DNA from: Ruminococcaceae bacterium UBA5295 | GTDB lineage: Bacteria > Bacillota > Clostridia > Oscillospirales > Acutalibacteraceae | DNA: 43,419 bases | Direction of reading: 5' to 3' | Assembly (NCBI GenBank): GCA_002411365.1 | Contig: DHSD01000022.1 | Span: 1 to 43,419, forward strand | Shown: one piece after another, positions 41,211 to 43,419 of the stretch | Position numbering within the stretch: the stretch's first letter is position 1 | How the letters are laid out: every line of letters starts with the position of its first letter | Notes under the pieces: generated by a model | The model's input: the letters and a program-made list of their open reading frames with translations, nothing else | What the model was told of the DNA's origin: nothing | Databases searched by the model: none | Made by a program: the position numbers and the translations under genes

Positions 41211-42443
41211 GTGAAAAAATTTCTTAAAAAAGCATCCGCATCTGCCGCGGTAATAGCCCTTTTAGGCTCAGCAGCCATCGGAGCGGCAGATTATTTTACT
41301 CCCAATTCCTACACGACGGTACCAAATGAAAAGCTAAACTGGGGCAACGGCGCATTTTCGGTTGTGCAGGACAGCGCCGCGGAAGTTTCCGCCAAAAGCG
41401 GAAGCAAATACCCCAAGACCTACTCAGCAAAACTAATGCTCTATGATACGGTGCCAATCAAGAAGGTACAGTTAAATGTTGTAGACAGTTCCTATGTCGT
41501 CCTATGCGGAATGCCGTTCGGCATTAAAATGTTTACAAATGGCGTTGTAGTCGTCGGCTTTGCCGATATCAAAACTTCTGCTGGAACAGTCAATCCCGCT
41601 TCTGATGCCGGCCTTAAAATTGGCGATATCATCACAACAATCAACGGAAAAACTGCAGGAGCCAATACTGACGTCGAAAACGCAATGGAAAACTGCGGCG
41701 GCCGCCATGTCCGCCTCACGGTAAGCCGCGGAAACGAGAAAATCCCCATTACGCTCAATCCTGTCCGATCGGAATCCGACGGTCTCTACAAAGCAGGCCT
41801 CTGGGTCAGAGACAGCACCGCAGGAATAGGCACACTGACTTTCTACGACCCTGCAGGTAAATGCTTTGCCGGCCTCGGCCATGGTATATGCGACTCAGAC
41901 ACAGGGCAGCTGATGCCCCTTTTAAGCGGTGATATAGTCCCTGTTACCATCAGCGGCGTAACTAAAGGCATCCGCGGCACTCCCGGCGAGCTGCGCGGAT
42001 ATTTTTCCGACAGCAACCCTATAGGCACATTGAGCGCCAATGTAGAGTGCGGTGTTTACGGCATGATGAAAAAGCCGCTTGAGGGTAAGGCAATAAAAAT
42101 TGCAATGAAACAGGACGTCAAAGTAGGGCCTGTAAAAATCTGCACAACAATAAGCGGAAGCACCCCACAGCTTTATGATGCCCGAATTGAGAAAATCGAT
42201 TACCGTGAAAGCGTCAACAGCAAAAATCTTGTTCTCCGCATTACCGACCAGCGCATTTTGTCGCAGGCCGGCGGAATTGTGCAGGGCATGAGCGGCAGTC
42301 CAATTATCCAAAACGGAAAACTTGCCGGCGCCGTAACCCATGTTTTTGTTGACGATCCAACGCGTGGTTACGGTATTTTTGCAGAAAATATGCTCACAGA
42401 ATCCAAGACTATCAGTGCTCGTGAAAACAAACTTGCCTCATAA
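41211..42443 (+). CDS. spoIVB: SpoIVB serine protease
   Basis: 410 residues from GTG 41211, which has GGGAGGTGA seven bases upstream; the GTG six codons earlier would put that site inside the gene. A signal-anchor (SAAVIALLGSAAIGAADYF) is followed by a PDZ domain at ~100-190 (PASDAGLKIGDIITTINGKT). The S55 protease domain has His in FAGLGHGICD and the catalytic Ser in VQGMSGSPIIQNGK. Made in the forespore, SpoIVB cleaves SpoIVFA to release pro-sigma-K processing in the mother cell. It sits directly before spo0A, the arrangement conserved in Bacilli and Clostridia. Confidence 0.96.
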   Translation: MKKFLKKASASAAVIALLGSAAIGAADYFTPNSYTTVPNEKLNWGNGAFSVVQDSAAEVSAKSGSKYPKTYSAKLMLYDTVPIKKVQLNVVDSSYVVLCGMPFGIKMFTNGVVVVGFADIKTSAGTVNPASDAGLKIGDIITTINGKTAGANTDVENAMENCGGRHVRLTVSRGNEKIPITLNPVRSESDGLYKAGLWVRDSTAGIGTLTFYDPAGKCFAGLGHGICDSDTGQLMPLLSGDIVPVTISGVTKGIRGTPGELRGYFSDSNPIGTLSANVECGVYGMMKKPLEGKAIKIAMKQDVKVGPVKICTTISGSTPQLYDARIEKIDYRESVNSKNLVLRITDQRILSQAGGIVQGMSGSPIIQNGKLAGAVTHVFVDDPTRGYGIFAENMLTESKTISARENKLAS

Positions 42444-42497
42444 AGCTGATACCATCTGGATTTTCCCCATAAATCAAAAAAATATTTTTAAAACCTA

Positions 42498-42526
42498 TTG
42501 CCATATATTCCAATTTATGGTATTAT
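42498..42526 (+). promoter_or_regulatory. Probable promoter of spo0A
   Basis: TTGCCA (42498-42503), 17 bp, TATTAT (42521-42526), giving a start about 30 nt before the ATG. It suggests spo0A is transcribed independently of spoIVB. I did not see a clear sigma-H promoter or a 0A box in the 118-bp gap. Confidence 0.55.
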
Positions 42527-42561
42527 ATCGATGTAATAAATCTTTTTAGGGGGATATAAAG

Positions 42562-43335
42562 ATGGAAAAGTGTATTAAACTATTAATCGCCAACAACAGC
42601 AGTGAATTTCGCAGCCATGACGGCCGAATTTTTGAAAATACCGGAATGGAAATCACTTATGTACCAAAAGACGGAATGCAGCTGCTTGACAAGGTCCAGG
42701 AAATTCGTCCGGACGCAGTTCTTTCTCCTCTTTTTATGCCGCGACTTGACGGTATCGGCGTAATAAAGGCGGTGAATACCAAAATGCCGGATAATGCGCC
42801 AAAGTTTATTATCGTGTCAAGCTTTACAAGCCCAACACTTGAGCGCGAAGTTATGATGTCTGGCGCTGCGTATTTTGCTGTTACTCCATTCAACGCATCT
42901 GACCTTGCAGAGCGTATAATGCAGCTTTGTACTATAACGGCCGAGTCATCTGAAAAGCAAAAGCCTGCTGCCGATGACGAAGCATCACTTAAAATTCAAA
43001 TCACAGAAATACTTCATCAAATAGGAGTTCCCGCCCATATAAAAGGCTACCATTATTTGCGGGATTCAATTCTTATGGCCGTCGAAGAGCCAGATATTAT
43101 TAATTCAGTTACAAAACGCCTTTACCCGGGAGTGGCCAAGCTTTACAATACGACGGCTTCGCGGGTTGAGCGCGCCATCAGACATGCGATTGAGGTTGCA
43201 TGGGACCGCGGCGACGTGGATATCCTTAATTCCTATTTCGGATATACGATCCACAATACGCGCGGCAAGCCCACAAACTCTGAATTTATCGCCATGATTT
43301 CCGACCGGCTACGGCTTCATATGAAAACGGCGTGA
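42562..43335 (+). CDS. spo0A: Spo0A, master sporulation regulator, with a degenerate receiver domain
   Basis: 257 residues. The C-terminal effector domain (~145-257) is canonical, with TTASRVERAIRHAIEVAWDR and the recognition-helix region KPTNSEFIAMISDRLRLH. The N-terminal receiver (1-~125) keeps the fold pattern (FMPRLDGIGVIKAV) but not its chemistry. B. subtilis Asp10 and Asp11 correspond to Asn11 and Asn12, the phosphoacceptor Asp56 position is Pro56 (VLSPLFMP instead of VLDIIMP), the conserved Thr before helix 4 is Ser, and the conserved Lys before PF is Thr (VTPF). It should therefore not accept a phosphoryl group. ATG 42562 follows AGGGGGAT. Position next to spoIVB and the intact DNA-binding domain make the identity secure. 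Confidence 0.95.
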   Translation: MEKCIKLLIANNSSEFRSHDGRIFENTGMEITYVPKDGMQLLDKVQEIRPDAVLSPLFMPRLDGIGVIKAVNTKMPDNAPKFIIVSSFTSPTLEREVMMSGAAYFAVTPFNASDLAERIMQLCTITAESSEKQKPAADDEASLKIQITEILHQIGVPAHIKGYHYLRDSILMAVEEPDIINSVTKRLYPGVAKLYNTTASRVERAIRHAIEVAWDRGDVDILNSYFGYTIHNTRGKPTNSEFIAMISDRLRLHMKTA

Positions 43336-43419
43336 TAACCTGAAAAATAGCTTGAATACTGGACAGATCGAGAAAAACAAGAATGATTCCATCCTTATGA
43401 ATAATATGAAAATAGGCAT
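43336..43419 (+). other. Sequence after spo0A up to the window edge
   Basis: 84 bases without a recognisable gene or terminator. Nothing further can be said because the window ends here. Confidence 0.5.

Noticed and set aside
1..43419. tRNA, rRNA genes and CRISPR arrays
   Set aside because: No T-loop-like GGTTCGA blocks in suitable context, no rRNA core sequences and no regularly spaced palindromic repeats were found by reading both strands.

Overview
The window looks like a chromosomal segment of a spore-forming, low-to-mid GC Clostridia member, most likely of the Oscillospiraceae/Ruminococcaceae type. The evidence is a spoIVB-spo0A pair, an alpha/beta small acid-soluble spore protein, a PdaB-like deacetylase, a sufCBDSU operon, gatCAB next to aspS, and ECF S components without their own energising module. 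Most of it is ordinary core genome. No rRNA, tRNA or CRISPR array is visible.

Layout. 1-534: the 3' end of nagA, a strong terminator and a remnant of an IS1182-like transposase. 535-5200: a leftward riboflavin operon (ribD-ribE-ribBA-ribH, with an NlpC/P60 hydrolase behind it) under an FMN riboswitch and intrinsic terminator. 5257-7605: a BlaI-type repressor and an M56 (BlaR1-like) membrane protease with an unfamiliar sensor domain, preceded by three repeats at an exact 27-bp period. 7736-9048: a startless zinc-ribbon ORF, a membrane protein and a CarD-like regulator. 9364-14298: aspS-gatC-gatA-gatB. 14652-18483: a fructose operon (DeoR regulator, 1-phosphofructokinase, EIIABC), convergent with pepT. 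19924-22562: a MocR/PdxR-type regulator divergent from two ECF substrate-binding components. 22761-25741: a radical SAM protein, a small membrane protein, an SASP and an unknown protein.

25742-31245 is an accessory-looking, AT-richer stretch. It holds a solitary holin-like protein, a divergent pair of surface-type proteins (DNRLRE and DUF11), both with sigma-K-like promoter sequences, and a membrane-anchored thioredoxin-fold protein lying between two copies of a 31-bp direct repeat. 31246-33200: a MATE exporter and a MarR regulator whose message appears leaderless. 33516-34304: pdaB. 34468-39392: sufC-B-D-S-U. 39519-40986: a cysteine-rich XRE-type regulator and a pyridoxamine kinase. 41211-43335: spoIVB and spo0A.

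The most striking observation is in Spo0A. The DNA-binding domain looks normal, but the receiver domain lacks the acidic pocket, the phosphoacceptor aspartate (proline instead) and the conserved lysine, so it looks like a pseudo-receiver. Other leads are the cysteine-rich regulator beside the suf operon, the fructose operon apparently reading antisense through pepT, the BlaI-promoter iterons, and the repeat-flanked thioredoxin unit. All calls come from reading the sequence; no database search was run.
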